Source: Betaproteobacteria bacterium | GTDB taxonomy: Bacteria > Pseudomonadota > Gammaproteobacteria > Burkholderiales > Casimicrobiaceae | Direction: 5' to 3' | Length of the DNA: 64,000 bases | Assembly: GCA_016720425.1 (NCBI GenBank) | Contig: JADKKQ010000001.1 | Coordinates: 496,001 to 560,000, forward strand | Part shown: positions 15,629 to 23,826 of the stretch, in pieces | How positions within the stretch are numbered: position 1 is the stretch's first letter | Layout of the letters: each line of letters opens with the position of its first letter | Position numbers and translations under genes: made by a program | The notes under the pieces: generated by a model | Database searches by the model: none | The model's input: only the letters and a program-made list of their open reading frames with translations | Told to the model about the DNA's origin: nothing

Positions 15629-16999
15629 TCAGGCCGGCTCGGCCACCGACGGCAACCCGGCGAGCGCCATCGCGAGCTCGGACTCGTCGTACTCGAGGTC
15701 CTGCAGCTTGCCGCCGAAATAATCGATGTACGCCTGCATGTCGAAGTGGCCGTGGCCGCAGAGGTTGAACAGGATCGACCGCGATACCCCTTCCTCGCGG
15801 CAGCGGATCGCCTCGTCGATCGCGCCCCTGACCGCGTGGTTGGCTTCCGGCGCCGGCACGATGCCCTCGGCGCGCGCGAACTGCACGCCGGCGTCGAAGC
15901 ACTTCGTCTGGTGGTAGGCGCGCGCCCGGATCAGCCCCAGCTCCTGCAGGTGCGACACCAGCGGCGCCATGCCGTGGTAGCGCAGGCCGCCGGCATGGAA
16001 GCCGGGCGGGGTGAAGGTCGAGCCCAGCGTGTGCATCTTGGTCAGCGGCGTCAGGTGCGCGGTGTCGCCGAAGTCGTAGGCGTACTTGCCGCGGGTGAGG
16101 CTGGGGCAGGCCGCCGGCTCGATGGCGAGGACGTCGACCTTGCGGCCGCCACGCAGCTGTGCGCCGATGAACGGGAAGGCGATGCCGGCGAAGTTGGAGC
16201 CGCCGCCGGTGCAGCCGACGATGACGTCGGGATAGTCGTCCGCCATTTCCATCTGCGCCATCGCCTCGATGCCGATCACCGTCTGGTGCAGCAGCACGTG
16301 GTTCAGCACGCTGCCGAGCGCGTAGTTGGTGTCGTCGCGCTGGGCGGCGATCTCCACCGCCTCGGAGATCGCGATGCCGAGGCTGCCGGGGTGGTCGGCA
16401 CGCTGGGCGAGGATCGCCCGCCCCGACTGCGTCTCGTTCGACGGCGACGCCACGCAGCGCGCGCCGTAGGTCTCCATCAGCGCGCGGCGGTAGGGCTTCT
16501 GGTCGTAGGAGACGCGGACCATGAACACCTGGACCTCGATGCCGAACAGCGATCCGGCGAAGGCGAGCGAGCTGCCCCACTGCCCGGCGCCGGTCTCGGT
16601 GACGAGCTTCGCAACACCCGCCTCCTTGTTGTAGAACGCCTGCGGCACCGCGGTGTTCGGCTTGTGGCTGCCGGCGGGGGAAACGCCTTCGTACTTGTAG
16701 TAGATCCGGGCCGGCGTCTGCAGTTCGCGCTCGAGCCTGCGCGCGCGGTAGAGCGGTGTCGTCCGCCATTGCCGGTAGACGTCGCGGACCGGTTCGGGGA
16801 TCTCGATCTCGCGCTCGGTCGAGACCTCCTGCAGGATCAGCGCCATGGGGAACAGCGGCGCCAGGTCGCCGGGGCCGACCGGCTGGTGCGTTCCGGGATG
16901 CAGCACCGCCGGCGCCGGGCGCGGCAGGTCGGCCTGGAGGTTGTACCAGTGCTTCGGAATCCTCGATTCGTCGAGGAGGTACTTGACGGTGTCGTTCAT
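15629..16999 (-). CDS. TrpB2-type tryptophan synthase beta-like protein
   Basis: 456-residue PLP enzyme of the TrpB2 class (longer than the ~400-residue TrpB1 that pairs with TrpA). The PLP lysine is in SPAGSHKPNT; the phosphate-binding glycine loop is VGCTGGGSNFAG. The N-terminus includes the TrpB2-typical HPGTHQPVGPGDLAPLFP. No trpA lies nearby. TrpB2 proteins condense serine with free indole and are thought to salvage it or act on related substrates. Start: ATG 16999 with AAGGA 7 nt upstream. Upstream in-frame codons run into the ctaA promoter region. Confidence 0.9.
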   Translation of the reverse strand: MNDTVKYLLDESRIPKHWYNLQADLPRPAPAVLHPGTHQPVGPGDLAPLFPMALILQEVSTEREIEIPEPVRDVYRQWRTTPLYRARRLERELQTPARIYYKYEGVSPAGSHKPNTAVPQAFYNKEAGVAKLVTETGAGQWGSSLAFAGSLFGIEVQVFMVRVSYDQKPYRRALMETYGARCVASPSNETQSGRAILAQRADHPGSLGIAISEAVEIAAQRDDTNYALGSVLNHVLLHQTVIGIEAMAQMEMADDYPDVIVGCTGGGSNFAGIAFPFIGAQLRGGRKVDVLAIEPAACPSLTRGKYAYDFGDTAHLTPLTKMHTLGSTFTPPGFHAGGLRYHGMAPLVSHLQELGLIRARAYHQTKCFDAGVQFARAEGIVPAPEANHAVRGAIDEAIRCREEGVSRSILFNLCGHGHFDMQAYIDYFGGKLQDLEYDESELAMALAGLPSVAEPA

Positions 17000-17100
17000 C
17001 GAACGGTCCTTGGGGGAAAGGGGATGGCGGAACTTCGAAGTGCACCCGGATTGGACGGAAAAGTCAATGCGGGGCACACGTCTGTGGCAGAATTTCGCCC

Positions 17101-18147
17101 ATGACGGGTTCATCGCTGGTGGCGACGGCCAAGCCGTCGGGCGCGGTCGCCGCGTGGCTGCTGCTCTGCTGCGCGCTGGTGTTCTGCATGGTCGTCGTCG
17201 GCGGCGTCACGCGGCTCACCCACTCCGGCCTGTCGATCACCGAGTGGCAGCCGATCGTCGGCACGCTGCCGCCGTTGTCCGACGCCGACTGGCAGGCGGC
17301 GTTCGACAAGTACAAGCTCACTCCCGAGTACCGCGACGTGAACCGGGGGATGACGCTCGCGGCGTTCAAGGGCATCTTCTGGTGGGAGTACTTCCATCGC
17401 CTGCTCGGGCGCCTGATCGGCGTCGCTTTCCTGCTGCCCTTCGTCTGGTTCGCGGTGCGGAGGAAGATCCCCGAGGGCTACGCGGCGAAGCTCCTCGGCA
17501 TCTTCGTCCTCGGCGGGCTGCAGGGGGCGATGGGATGGTACATGGTGCAGAGCGGCCTGGTCGACGATCCACGCGTCTCGCAGTTCCGGCTGACCGCGCA
17601 CCTCGGGCTGGCGTTCGTCATCTTCGGCGCGATGTTCTGGGTCGCGCTGTCGCTGCTCGAGCGGCGCAGCGTCGAGCGCCGCTCGCCGGCGCGGCGGTCG
17701 GTGTTCCGCTTCGCTGTCGCCGTCGCCGCGCTGGTGCTGTTCATGGTGCTGACCGGCGGGATGGTCGCCGGCATCCGGGCCGGTTTCGCCTACAACACCT
17801 TCCCGCTGATGAACGGCGCCTTCGTCCCGCCCGAGCTGTTCATGCTCGAACCGTGGTGGAAGAACTTCTTCTGGAACATGGCGACGGTGCAGTTCGATCA
17901 CCGTCTGGTCGCGTACGCGCTGGTCGCCGCGGTGGGCCTGCTGTGGTGGCGGATCGGCCGCGTCGACGACGCGCCGCCGCGCGCGCGTCGCGCCGTGCTC
18001 CTGCTGGGCCTCCTGCTGGCGCTGCAGGTCGCCCTCGGCATCGCCACGTTGCTGCTGGTCGTGCCGCTGCCGCTCGCCGCGACGCACCAGGCGGGGGCCG
18101 TGCTGGTGTTCGCCGCCGCGCTCAACGTCGCCCATGCGCTGCGGTAG
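17101..18147 (+). CDS. ctaA: Heme A synthase (COX15/CtaA, type 2)
   Basis: 348-residue membrane protein with eight hydrophobic helices in two similar halves. It converts heme O to heme A for aa3-type cytochrome oxidases. The four heme-ligand His are visible in WWEYFHRLLGR, FRLTAHLGLAF, VQFDHRLVAY and AATHQAGAV. The conserved Glu of the first half lies in LSITEWQP. The size matches type-2 CtaA. It diverges from trpB2 across 101 bp that must contain both promoters. No other heme A or oxidase genes are in view, which is unusual since ctaA often adjoins ctaB. Confidence 0.94.
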   Translation: MTGSSLVATAKPSGAVAAWLLLCCALVFCMVVVGGVTRLTHSGLSITEWQPIVGTLPPLSDADWQAAFDKYKLTPEYRDVNRGMTLAAFKGIFWWEYFHRLLGRLIGVAFLLPFVWFAVRRKIPEGYAAKLLGIFVLGGLQGAMGWYMVQSGLVDDPRVSQFRLTAHLGLAFVIFGAMFWVALSLLERRSVERRSPARRSVFRFAVAVAALVLFMVLTGGMVAGIRAGFAYNTFPLMNGAFVPPELFMLEPWWKNFFWNMATVQFDHRLVAYALVAAVGLLWWRIGRVDDAPPRARRAVLLLGLLLALQVALGIATLLLVVPLPLAATHQAGAVLVFAAALNVAHALR

Positions 18148-18177
18148 CGCGGCAGCGGGCGGTCGGTCGGCCCGGGC

Positions 18178-18191
18178 TTGATGCGCATCAA
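18178..18191 (+). promoter_or_regulatory. Perfect FNR-type box before the DUF2249 gene
   Basis: TTGATGCGCATCAA matches TTGAT-N4-ATCAA at all ten positions and is itself a perfect palindrome. It lies 70 bp before the ATG of the DUF2249 gene. Only a poor -10 (CAACGT, 18215-18220) sits at the expected distance. The CRP/FNR protein encoded 750 bp downstream on the other strand is the natural candidate to bind it. Confidence 0.8.
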
Positions 18192-18260
18192 GGTGCGCCG
18201 ATCCCGGTCTCGGGCAACGTGGTGGCCTGCGGCGACCTTCGCCGAACGCGTGCTGCCATC

Positions 18261-18500
18261 ATGAACGAAACCATCCTCGACGTCCGCGGGCTGCCTTCGC
18301 CGGAACCCCTGGAGCGCGTGCTCGCCGCGCTGTCCAACCTGATGCCCGGTGATCGGCTCAAACTGCTGATCGATGCCGAGCCGCGGCCACTGTACTCGAT
18401 GCTCGACCGCAACGATCTCGGTCACCGCACCGAGCCGGGTGCCGTCTCCGGCTTCGAGGTCACGATCTGGCCGCGGGACGCGGCGTCGGCGTCCGCGTAG
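18261..18500 (+). CDS. DUF2249 (TusA-like fold) small protein
   Basis: 79-residue cytoplasmic protein with the TusA/SirA-like DUF2249 domain: ILDVRGLPSPEPLERVL at the start and the C-terminal strand VSGFEVTIWPRD. It lacks the catalytic Cys of TusA (Pro-Ser instead of Cys-Pro in the LDVRG-L-x-x-P motif), as usual for DUF2249. The biochemical role is not established. Members often occur near denitrification or microaerobic respiration genes. The perfect FNR box upstream supports induction when oxygen falls. Confidence 0.8.
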   Translation: MNETILDVRGLPSPEPLERVLAALSNLMPGDRLKLLIDAEPRPLYSMLDRNDLGHRTEPGAVSGFEVTIWPRDAASASA

Positions 18501-18517
18501 CGCGCGACCGGGACGCC

Positions 18518-18928
18518 ATGCCGCCGGGCTCCGATCCTGGCGCCTCGCCGCCGCCCGCCTGTCGCTCGCGCTGGCGCTGCCGCGTCGGCTGGCTCGTCTA
18601 CCTGCTGGTCGCCGTCGTCGTGGTGGCGGTGTTCGGCGCCGCGCGGCAAGTGGCGGGGGGGCGGGGGCCCGGCCGGGGGGGGGGGGGGGGGGGCCCCGGG
18701 GGGGGGCCCCCTGGGCGCCCGGGCGGCGGCGCGGGGCGCCCCGGGGGGGGCCCGGGGCCCCGGGGGGGGGGGGGGCGGGGGGGGGGGGCGGGCGCCGGGG
18801 CCCCCCCCCCCCGGGGGGGGGCCGCGGCCCCCCCCCCCCCGCCCCGGCGGGCCCCCCGGGGGCCCGGGGGCCCCCGGGGGGGGGGCGGGGGGGGGGGCGC
18901 CGGCCGCCCCCGCCGCCCTTCCTTCTGA
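18518..18928 (+). CDS. N-terminal part of an unknown membrane protein running into a G/C-only block
   Basis: The first 45 codons look real: a cytoplasmic start MPPGSDPGASPPPACRSRWR followed by one clear transmembrane helix (WLVYLLVAVVVVAVFGA). From about 18652 the sequence is almost only G and C, and the translation becomes Gly/Pro/Arg/Ala filler up to a stop at 18926. The true remainder of the gene is therefore unreadable or lost. It follows the DUF2249 gene by 17 bp and may share its FNR-controlled promoter. Function not recognised. Confidence 0.4.
   Translation: MPPGSDPGASPPPACRSRWRCRVGWLVYLLVAVVVVAVFGAARQVAGGRGPGRGGGGGGPGGGPPGRPGGGAGRPGGGPGPRGGGGRGGGAGAGAPPPRGGAAAPPPPPRRAPRGPGGPRGGGGGGGAGRPRRPSF
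18652..18918. other. G/C-only low-complexity block (probable sequence artefact)
   Basis: Of 267 consecutive bases none is A and one is T (18712). Long G runs of up to about 20 alternate with C runs, unlike any coding or structural DNA in the rest of the window. Real sequence with normal codon structure resumes on both sides. A base-calling or consensus fault is the simplest reading. A genuine extreme-GC repeat cannot be excluded. A milder C/G-run patch occurs at about 20533-20580, in the gap after the UPF0149 gene. Confidence 0.75.
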
Positions 18929-18940
18929 CCTGCGCCGGCG

Positions 18941-19630
18941 TCAGCCGGTGTGCGAGCGCAGCTTCTGCGCGTCCAGGATGCGCACCTCGCGGCCCTCGAC
19001 GGCGACGAGTCCGCCGTCGACGAGCTCGTGCAGGATGCGGGAGAAGTGCTCCGGCGTGAGGTTGAGCCGCGAGGCGACGATCGACTTGGACGTGGGCAGC
19101 AGCACCGTGTACGCCGACTCGCCCTCGTTGCCGTCGGCGTCCTGGCGCAGCAGGTAGCCGATCACGCGCTGCGAGCCCGATTGCATCGAGTAGCTCTCGA
19201 CGTCGGCCATCAGCCCGTGCACGCGCCGCGACAGGCCGGCGAGCATCCGGCGGGCGAAGCCGGGGTCGTTCTCGATGCCCTGGAAGACGACGTCCTTCGA
19301 CACGTGCAGCAGCAGCGTGTCCGCGAGCGCCTGCGCCATCACGATGTACGCCTTGTCCATGAACATCAGCGCCTCGCCGAAGGAAAATCCCGGGCCGACG
19401 ATCTCGACGACCTTCTCGTTCCCCTGCGGCGTGACCAGCGCCAGCTTGATCTGGCCGTAGACGACCACGTGGAACCCGAGGCAGGGGTCCCCCTTCTGGA
19501 ACACGATCTCGCCGCGCGGCACGTGCAGTTCGGTGGTTCCCGCGGCGAGCCGGTCGATTTCCGCCGGGGCGAGCTCCTTGAACAGCGGCAGGTTGGCGAG
19601 GAACGCCTGGATCTTGATCTTCGGCGGCAT
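18941..19630 (-). CDS. CRP/FNR-family regulator, DNR/NNR-like (no N-terminal Fe-S cysteines)
   Basis: 229-residue regulator. The cNMP-binding-like beta-roll covers residues 15-120 (including GFHVVVYGQIKLALV and GFSFGEALMFMD), followed by the dimerisation helix and a C-terminal HTH. The recognition helix LTPEHFSRIL keeps E194-x-x-S197-R198, the FNR signature for TTGAT half sites. The only Cys in the sensor half is C50 and there is no N-terminal Cys cluster. It is therefore more like DNR/NNR, which sense NO through heme, than the oxygen sensor FNR. Start ATG 19630 begins MPPKIKIQAF; upstream in-frame codons look non-coding. It is the best candidate regulator for the boxes listed in this window. 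Confidence 0.87.
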   Translation of the reverse strand: MPPKIKIQAFLANLPLFKELAPAEIDRLAAGTTELHVPRGEIVFQKGDPCLGFHVVVYGQIKLALVTPQGNEKVVEIVGPGFSFGEALMFMDKAYIVMAQALADTLLLHVSKDVVFQGIENDPGFARRMLAGLSRRVHGLMADVESYSMQSGSQRVIGYLLRQDADGNEGESAYTVLLPTSKSIVASRLNLTPEHFSRILHELVDGGLVAVEGREVRILDAQKLRSHTG

Positions 19631-19740
19631 GGTCGTCCGGTGATTCGGGGGTCGGCGCGCGGGGCAGGGTCGGCGCCGACACCGGGCGGGTGCCAGGGCG
19701 GCGAGGCCGCGCAGTTGCGCCAACGCCCGCGGGGAGCCAT

Positions 19741-19746
19741 TATAGT
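19741..19746 (+). promoter_or_regulatory. Candidate -10 element of the UPF0149 gene
   Basis: TATAGT (5/6 to TATAAT) lies 37 bp before the ATG, in an otherwise very GC-rich intergenic region. The nearest -35 candidate (TTGCGC, 19715-19720) has a 20-bp spacer, which is long, so only the -10 is proposed. Confidence 0.4.
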
Positions 19747-19782
19747 CAGTTCCGCTACCGCAGTTCTTCCGAAAGCCTCGCC

Positions 19783-20514
19783 ATGACCGACCCCCGTGCC
19801 CTCGACGAACCCCTCAGCGACGCAGAGATGGACGAACTCGAGTCCTTTCTCGCGTCCGACGCCGTGCCCCCCGACTGCATGGACCTGGAGATGCTCGACG
19901 GCTACCTGACGGCGGTCGTCTCCGGCCCGGAGCAGATCCAGCCGTCGGAGTGGCTGCCGCAATTGTGGAGCGAGGGCGGGAAGAGCGCGACCCCCGCCTA
20001 CTCGGACAACGACCAGGCCCAGCGCATCATGGCGCTGGTGCTGCGGCACATGGTGGGCATCCAGCGGACGCTGGCGGAATCCCCGACCCGCTTTCGTCCG
20101 CTGCTCTATCTCCCCGAGGAGATCGAGCGCAAGACGGAGCGGAAGGCCGAGCGCAAGGCCGAGCGCAAGGGCGCCAAGGTCGAGCGCACGCCGCCGGAAG
20201 CGAGCGCGTGGTGCGAGGGCTACATGTCCGGCGTCAAGCTGCGCGACGACGAGTGGCAGCCGCTCTACGACGCGCCGGACGCGCGCGACTGGATCTTCCC
20301 GATCGAAGCGCTGGCCTTCGGCGATCGCGAGGAGGAGTTCACCGAGTGGGTCGACAGCGAGGAGAAGCGGCAGGCGCTGGTCGAGGAGCTGCCGGTCGCG
20401 GCGGTGCTCATCTACCGCTTCTGGCTGGAGCGCGGGCGGGCCGGCGAAGGCCGCGGCGCGCGCCGCGGCACAGCCAGCGAAGCGGCGCGCAAGTCGCGGC
20501 AACGGCTGCACTGA
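19783..20514 (+). CDS. UPF0149 (YecA/YgfB) family protein
   Basis: 243-residue cytoplasmic protein. The all-helical UPF0149 domain covers the N-terminal half (LSDAEMDELESFL, then MDLEMLDGYLTAVVSGPE), and a second conserved patch is WCEGYMSGVKL. A highly charged insert at residues 115-135 repeats the unit KAER (coding triplicated 12-bp units around 20140-20180), and the C-terminus is Arg-rich. E. coli YgfB and YecA lack such an insert. The C-terminal SEC-C zinc motif found in YecA is absent. Molecular function is poorly known. The 200-bp gap that follows holds only a C/G-run patch. Confidence 0.85.
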   Translation: MTDPRALDEPLSDAEMDELESFLASDAVPPDCMDLEMLDGYLTAVVSGPEQIQPSEWLPQLWSEGGKSATPAYSDNDQAQRIMALVLRHMVGIQRTLAESPTRFRPLLYLPEEIERKTERKAERKAERKGAKVERTPPEASAWCEGYMSGVKLRDDEWQPLYDAPDARDWIFPIEALAFGDREEEFTEWVDSEEKRQALVEELPVAAVLIYRFWLERGRAGEGRGARRGTASEAARKSRQRLH

Positions 20515-20716
20515 GAAGGGGTGGAGGGAACCCCACCCCCCCTCCCGCCCCCCCGCCACAACGGGCCCTGGGGGGGGCGCCAGCTGCCTGCGGGCGCACG
20601 GCGGCGCTTGGGCTGATTGGAGCCGTTGGGACGGCCCGCTCGGCCACGCGGGATTCATTCACACCTTCTGACCTGCCGACGCCTGGCGCCGCTTCGTCGC
20701 GCCGGCGCAGGGGCGA

Positions 20717-20920
20717 TCAGTGCGCGTGCTTGTCGGCGTTGGGGCAGCCGACGCAGGATATCGGCTTGCCGTCCGGCCCCACGGCCTTCGGGCCGCCGCA
20801 GGATCCGCGGAGGCAGCGGCCGGTCAGGCGCTGACCGATCCCCATCGCCGCCAACGCGACGGCGAACAGGCCGATCACCGCGGCCGCGACCGGCAGGAAC
20901 TGGGCGAGAAAGTCGGTCAT
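20717..20920 (-). CDS. nqrM: Na+-NQR maturation protein NqrM (DUF539)
   Basis: 67-residue protein with one N-terminal transmembrane helix (FLPVAAAVIGLFAVALAAMG) and a four-Cys C-terminal part: GRCLRGSCGG and SCVGCPN. In Vibrio NqrM is needed to assemble the iron centre between NqrD and NqrE. It ends the nqr operon, 61 bp after apbE, exactly its position in known nqr operons. Start ATG 20920; an upstream in-frame start would add unconserved residues. Confidence 0.9.
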   Translation of the reverse strand: MTDFLAQFLPVAAAVIGLFAVALAAMGIGQRLTGRCLRGSCGGPKAVGPDGKPISCVGCPNADKHAH

Positions 20921-20981
20921 TTGCGCATTGGAGCCGTCAACCGACCCGTTGGTTCCGCGCAGTAGATCCATTCACGGCTTC

Positions 20982-22046
20982 TCAGGCGAGCGTGCCGCCG
21001 AGTGCCTGGAACGCCGCGGTCGCCCGGTCGCTGAACGAGCCGTCGGCTTCGCGGACGATGAAGTAGGCGGCGAGCCCGCGCGCGGCGGCGAGCGCGGGCC
21101 CCCGGTCCGGGCCGAGCACGAACAGCGCCGTCGCCATCGCGTCGGCGTACGCGCAGTCCGCGGCCACGACCGACACCGAGGCCAGCCGGTGATCGGCCGG
21201 CGCGCCGGTGGCGGGGTCGATCTCGTGCGAATAGCGCCGCCCGTCCCGCTCGAAGAAGATGCGGTAGTCGCCGGAAGTCGCCAGCGAATGCCCCGACAGC
21301 GGGGCGATGAAATGCGCGCGCTGGGGCACGGCGTCCGGGCGCTCGATCGCGATCTGCCACGGCCGGCCCGCCGCGTTGCTGCCGCGGGTGCGGACCTCGC
21401 CGCCGGCCTCGACCATGAAGTCGGTGTGGCCGAGCCGCTCCAGCGCCCGGGCGGCGAGGTCGACGCCGTAGCCCTTGGCGATGCCGGAGAGGTCGGCGGC
21501 GATCCCCGGCTGCGCCTTGGCGGCCGCGCCGGCGGCACGGTCGACGGCGAGCAGCCGGTAGCCGACGCCGGGCTGCAGCGCCCGGATCCGCTCGGTCGCG
21601 GGAATCGTCGCGTGCCGCGACGGCCCGAAGCCCCAGGCATCGACCAGCGGCGCGACGGTGATGTCGAAGGCGCCGGCGGTCTCCTCGCTCACCTGCCGCG
21701 CCAGCGCGAACACCTGCAGCGTGTCCTGCGACAGCGCGTAGGGCGCCGTGGACGCGTGCCGGTTGAAGCGGGACAGCTCGGACGCCGCGTCGTGCGTCGA
21801 CATCCTGGCGACCACGTCGTCGAACGCCGCCTGCACGGCGGCCCGCGCCGCGGCTTCGCGCTCGCCCGACAGCGCGGCGCCGGCGATCTTCACGTTGAAG
21901 CTGCTGCCCATGGTCGCGCCGGCGAAGTGCACCAGCGGCCGGGTCGTCGCGGTCGGCACGCGGTGCTCGCCGCAGCCGGCGACCATCGCCGCTGCGCCCA
22001 GAGCCTGCAGCAGGGTCCGTCGCTTGGGGGAAATCAGGGCATCCAT
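20982..22046 (-). CDS. apbE: FAD:protein FMN transferase ApbE (lipoprotein)
   Basis: 354-residue flavin transferase that attaches FMN to Thr of NqrB and NqrC. It begins with a lipoprotein signal (RRTLLQALGAAAMVAGC, lipobox Cys at about residue 25). The fold motifs are GATMGSSFNVKI, DLSGIAKGYGVD and the Mg-binding region ADCAYADAMATALFVLG. Start ATG 22046 has GGAG 7 nt upstream. It lies between the CBS gene and nqrM, and its two substrates are encoded in the same operon. Confidence 0.95.
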   Translation of the reverse strand: MDALISPKRRTLLQALGAAAMVAGCGEHRVPTATTRPLVHFAGATMGSSFNVKIAGAALSGEREAAARAAVQAAFDDVVARMSTHDAASELSRFNRHASTAPYALSQDTLQVFALARQVSEETAGAFDITVAPLVDAWGFGPSRHATIPATERIRALQPGVGYRLLAVDRAAGAAAKAQPGIAADLSGIAKGYGVDLAARALERLGHTDFMVEAGGEVRTRGSNAAGRPWQIAIERPDAVPQRAHFIAPLSGHSLATSGDYRIFFERDGRRYSHEIDPATGAPADHRLASVSVVAADCAYADAMATALFVLGPDRGPALAAARGLAAYFIVREADGSFSDRATAAFQALGGTLA

Positions 22047-22095
22047 CGGCAATCTCCGCATACGTTGTTCGAGGCAGGCGCTCCGCAGGCCCTCG

Positions 22096-22548
22096 TCAGC
22101 CCGCCGCCCCGCCTCCGCCCGTCCGGCGCACCGCATCCTCGAAGCGGCCGCCGTCGCGCCGGATCAGCTGGTAGGCGAGGTCGCGCAGCGACAGGAGGCC
22201 GTGCACCTTCGGGCCGTCGATGACCAGCAGGTGGCGAAAGCGCTTGACGTACATCAGCGACAGCGCCGCCTCGATCGTGGTTCCGGGCGTCACGAACGTG
22301 ACGTCGCGGGTCATCACCATCGACACCGGCGTGGTCCTGGGGTCGCGGCCGGTCTTCACCACGCGGACGACCACGTCGCGCTCGGTGAAGATGCCCGACA
22401 CCAGGCCGTCCTCGTTCATGATCAGCACGGCGCCGACCTCGCGCTCGGTCATCGCCGCGACCGCTTCGGCCACCATGGCCGAGGCCGGGACCGTGATGAG
22501 TTCGTCGCTGCCCTTGTCGCGGACGACGACGTCGAGGGTCGTTTGCAT
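22096..22548 (-). CDS. Tandem CBS-domain protein inserted in the nqr operon
   Basis: 150-residue protein made of two CBS motifs: VVVRDKGSDELITVPASA to IFTERDVV and VMTRDVTFVTPGTTIEAAL to LLSLRDLAYQL. Such stand-alone Bateman modules bind adenine nucleotides or SAM and usually regulate a partner. It lies 32 bp after nqrF and 49 bp before apbE with a strong AAGGAAGAG site. The typical Vibrio order nqrF-apbE has no gene here. A role in sensing energy or redox state for Na+-NQR is an inference from position only. Confidence 0.88.
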   Translation of the reverse strand: MQTTLDVVVRDKGSDELITVPASAMVAEAVAAMTEREVGAVLIMNEDGLVSGIFTERDVVVRVVKTGRDPRTTPVSMVMTRDVTFVTPGTTIEAALSLMYVKRFRHLLVIDGPKVHGLLSLRDLAYQLIRRDGGRFEDAVRRTGGGGAAG

Positions 22549-22580
22549 GGTCTCTTCCTTCGCTAGGATCCGTGTTCCGG

Positions 22581-23804
22581 TCAACCGAAATCGTCCAGCA
22601 TGATGTTCTCGCGGTCCACGCCCAGCGACAGCAGCATGTTGATCACCGCCTTGTTCATGACCCCCGGGCCGCACATGTAGTACTCGATGTCCTCGGGGGC
22701 GGGGTGGTTCTTCAGGTACTGCTCCAGCAGCACGTTGTGGATGAAGCCGGTGGCGCCGGTCCAGTTGTCCTCGGGCAGCGGCTCGGACAGCGCGAGGTGC
22801 CACTCGAAGTTCGGGTTCTCCTTCTGCAGCTGCTCGAACTCCTCGACGTAGAACGCCTCGCGCATGCTGCGCGCGCCGTACCAGAACGTCATCTTGCGCT
22901 TCGAGTGCAGCCGCTTCAGCTGGTCGAAGATGTGCGAGCGCATCGGCGCCATGCCGGCGCCGCCGCCGACGAAGCACATCTCCTTGTCGGTGTCGCGGGC
23001 GAAGAACTCGCCGAACGGCCCGGACACCGTGAGCTCGTCGCCGGGCTTCAGGTTGAACACGTACGACGACATGATGCCCGGCGGGATGTCGGTGCGGTAT
23101 TCGGGCGGGAAGGCGATCCGGATGGTGAACAGCAGCTGGCCCTTCTCCAGCGGATAGTTGGCCATCGAGTACGCGCGCTCGATCGGCTCGGCCAGCACCG
23201 ACTTGAAGCGCCAGAGGTCGAACTTGTCCCAGGTGTCGCGGTACTCGGGCTCGATGTCGAAGGTCTTGAAGTCGATGCTGTGCGCCGGGCACTCGAGCTG
23301 CACGTAGCCGCCGGCGCGGAACGGGACTTCCTCGCCTTCGGGCAGCACGAGCTTCAGCTCCTTGATGAAGGTGGCGACGTTGCGGTTGGAGACGACCTTG
23401 CACTTCCACTTGCGGACGTCGAAGATCTCGGGCGCGATCTCGATCTTCATGTCGTTCTTGACCTTGACCTGGCAGGCGAGCCGGCAGCCGCGCTTCGCCT
23501 CGCCGCGGCTGATGAAGCCGGTCTCGGTGGGCAGCAGGTCGCCGCCGCCTTCCTTGACGATCACCTCGCAGACGCCGCAGGCGCCCTTGCCGCCGCAGGC
23601 CGACGGAATGAAGATGTGGTTGTTCGACAGCGTCTCCAGCAGCGTGCCGCCGGCGGGCGTCTTCAGCGCCTTCGCGGGGTCGTCGTTGATGAGGATGGAC
23701 ACGTCGCCGTGCGCGACCAGCTTGCGCTTGGCGGCGAGCAGGATCGCCACCAGCAGCAGGATCACTGCGGTGAACATGACGACGCCGGTGAGGATTTCGT
23801 TCAT
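22581..23804 (-). CDS. nqrF: Na+-translocating NADH:quinone reductase subunit F
   Basis: 407-residue NADH-oxidising entry subunit. An N-terminal membrane anchor (VVMFTAVILLLVAILLA) is followed by a plant-type [2Fe-2S] ferredoxin domain (CGGKGACGVC with the fourth Cys in GCRLACQV), an FAD domain (AYSMANYP) and an NADH-binding domain (CFVGGGAGMAPMRSH; C-terminal YYMCGPGVMNKAV). Length is normal. It follows nqrE by 22 bp. Confidence 0.97.
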   Translation of the reverse strand: MNEILTGVVMFTAVILLLVAILLAAKRKLVAHGDVSILINDDPAKALKTPAGGTLLETLSNNHIFIPSACGGKGACGVCEVIVKEGGGDLLPTETGFISRGEAKRGCRLACQVKVKNDMKIEIAPEIFDVRKWKCKVVSNRNVATFIKELKLVLPEGEEVPFRAGGYVQLECPAHSIDFKTFDIEPEYRDTWDKFDLWRFKSVLAEPIERAYSMANYPLEKGQLLFTIRIAFPPEYRTDIPPGIMSSYVFNLKPGDELTVSGPFGEFFARDTDKEMCFVGGGAGMAPMRSHIFDQLKRLHSKRKMTFWYGARSMREAFYVEEFEQLQKENPNFEWHLALSEPLPEDNWTGATGFIHNVLLEQYLKNHPAPEDIEYYMCGPGVMNKAVINMLLSLGVDRENIMLDDFG

Positions 23805-23826
23805 GGCTTGGGTCGCAGTCGCCCGG

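Noticed and set aside
18660..18900. Proline/glycine-rich repeat protein encoded in the G/C block
   Set aside because: The composition follows only from the base bias, and frames on both strands are equally open.
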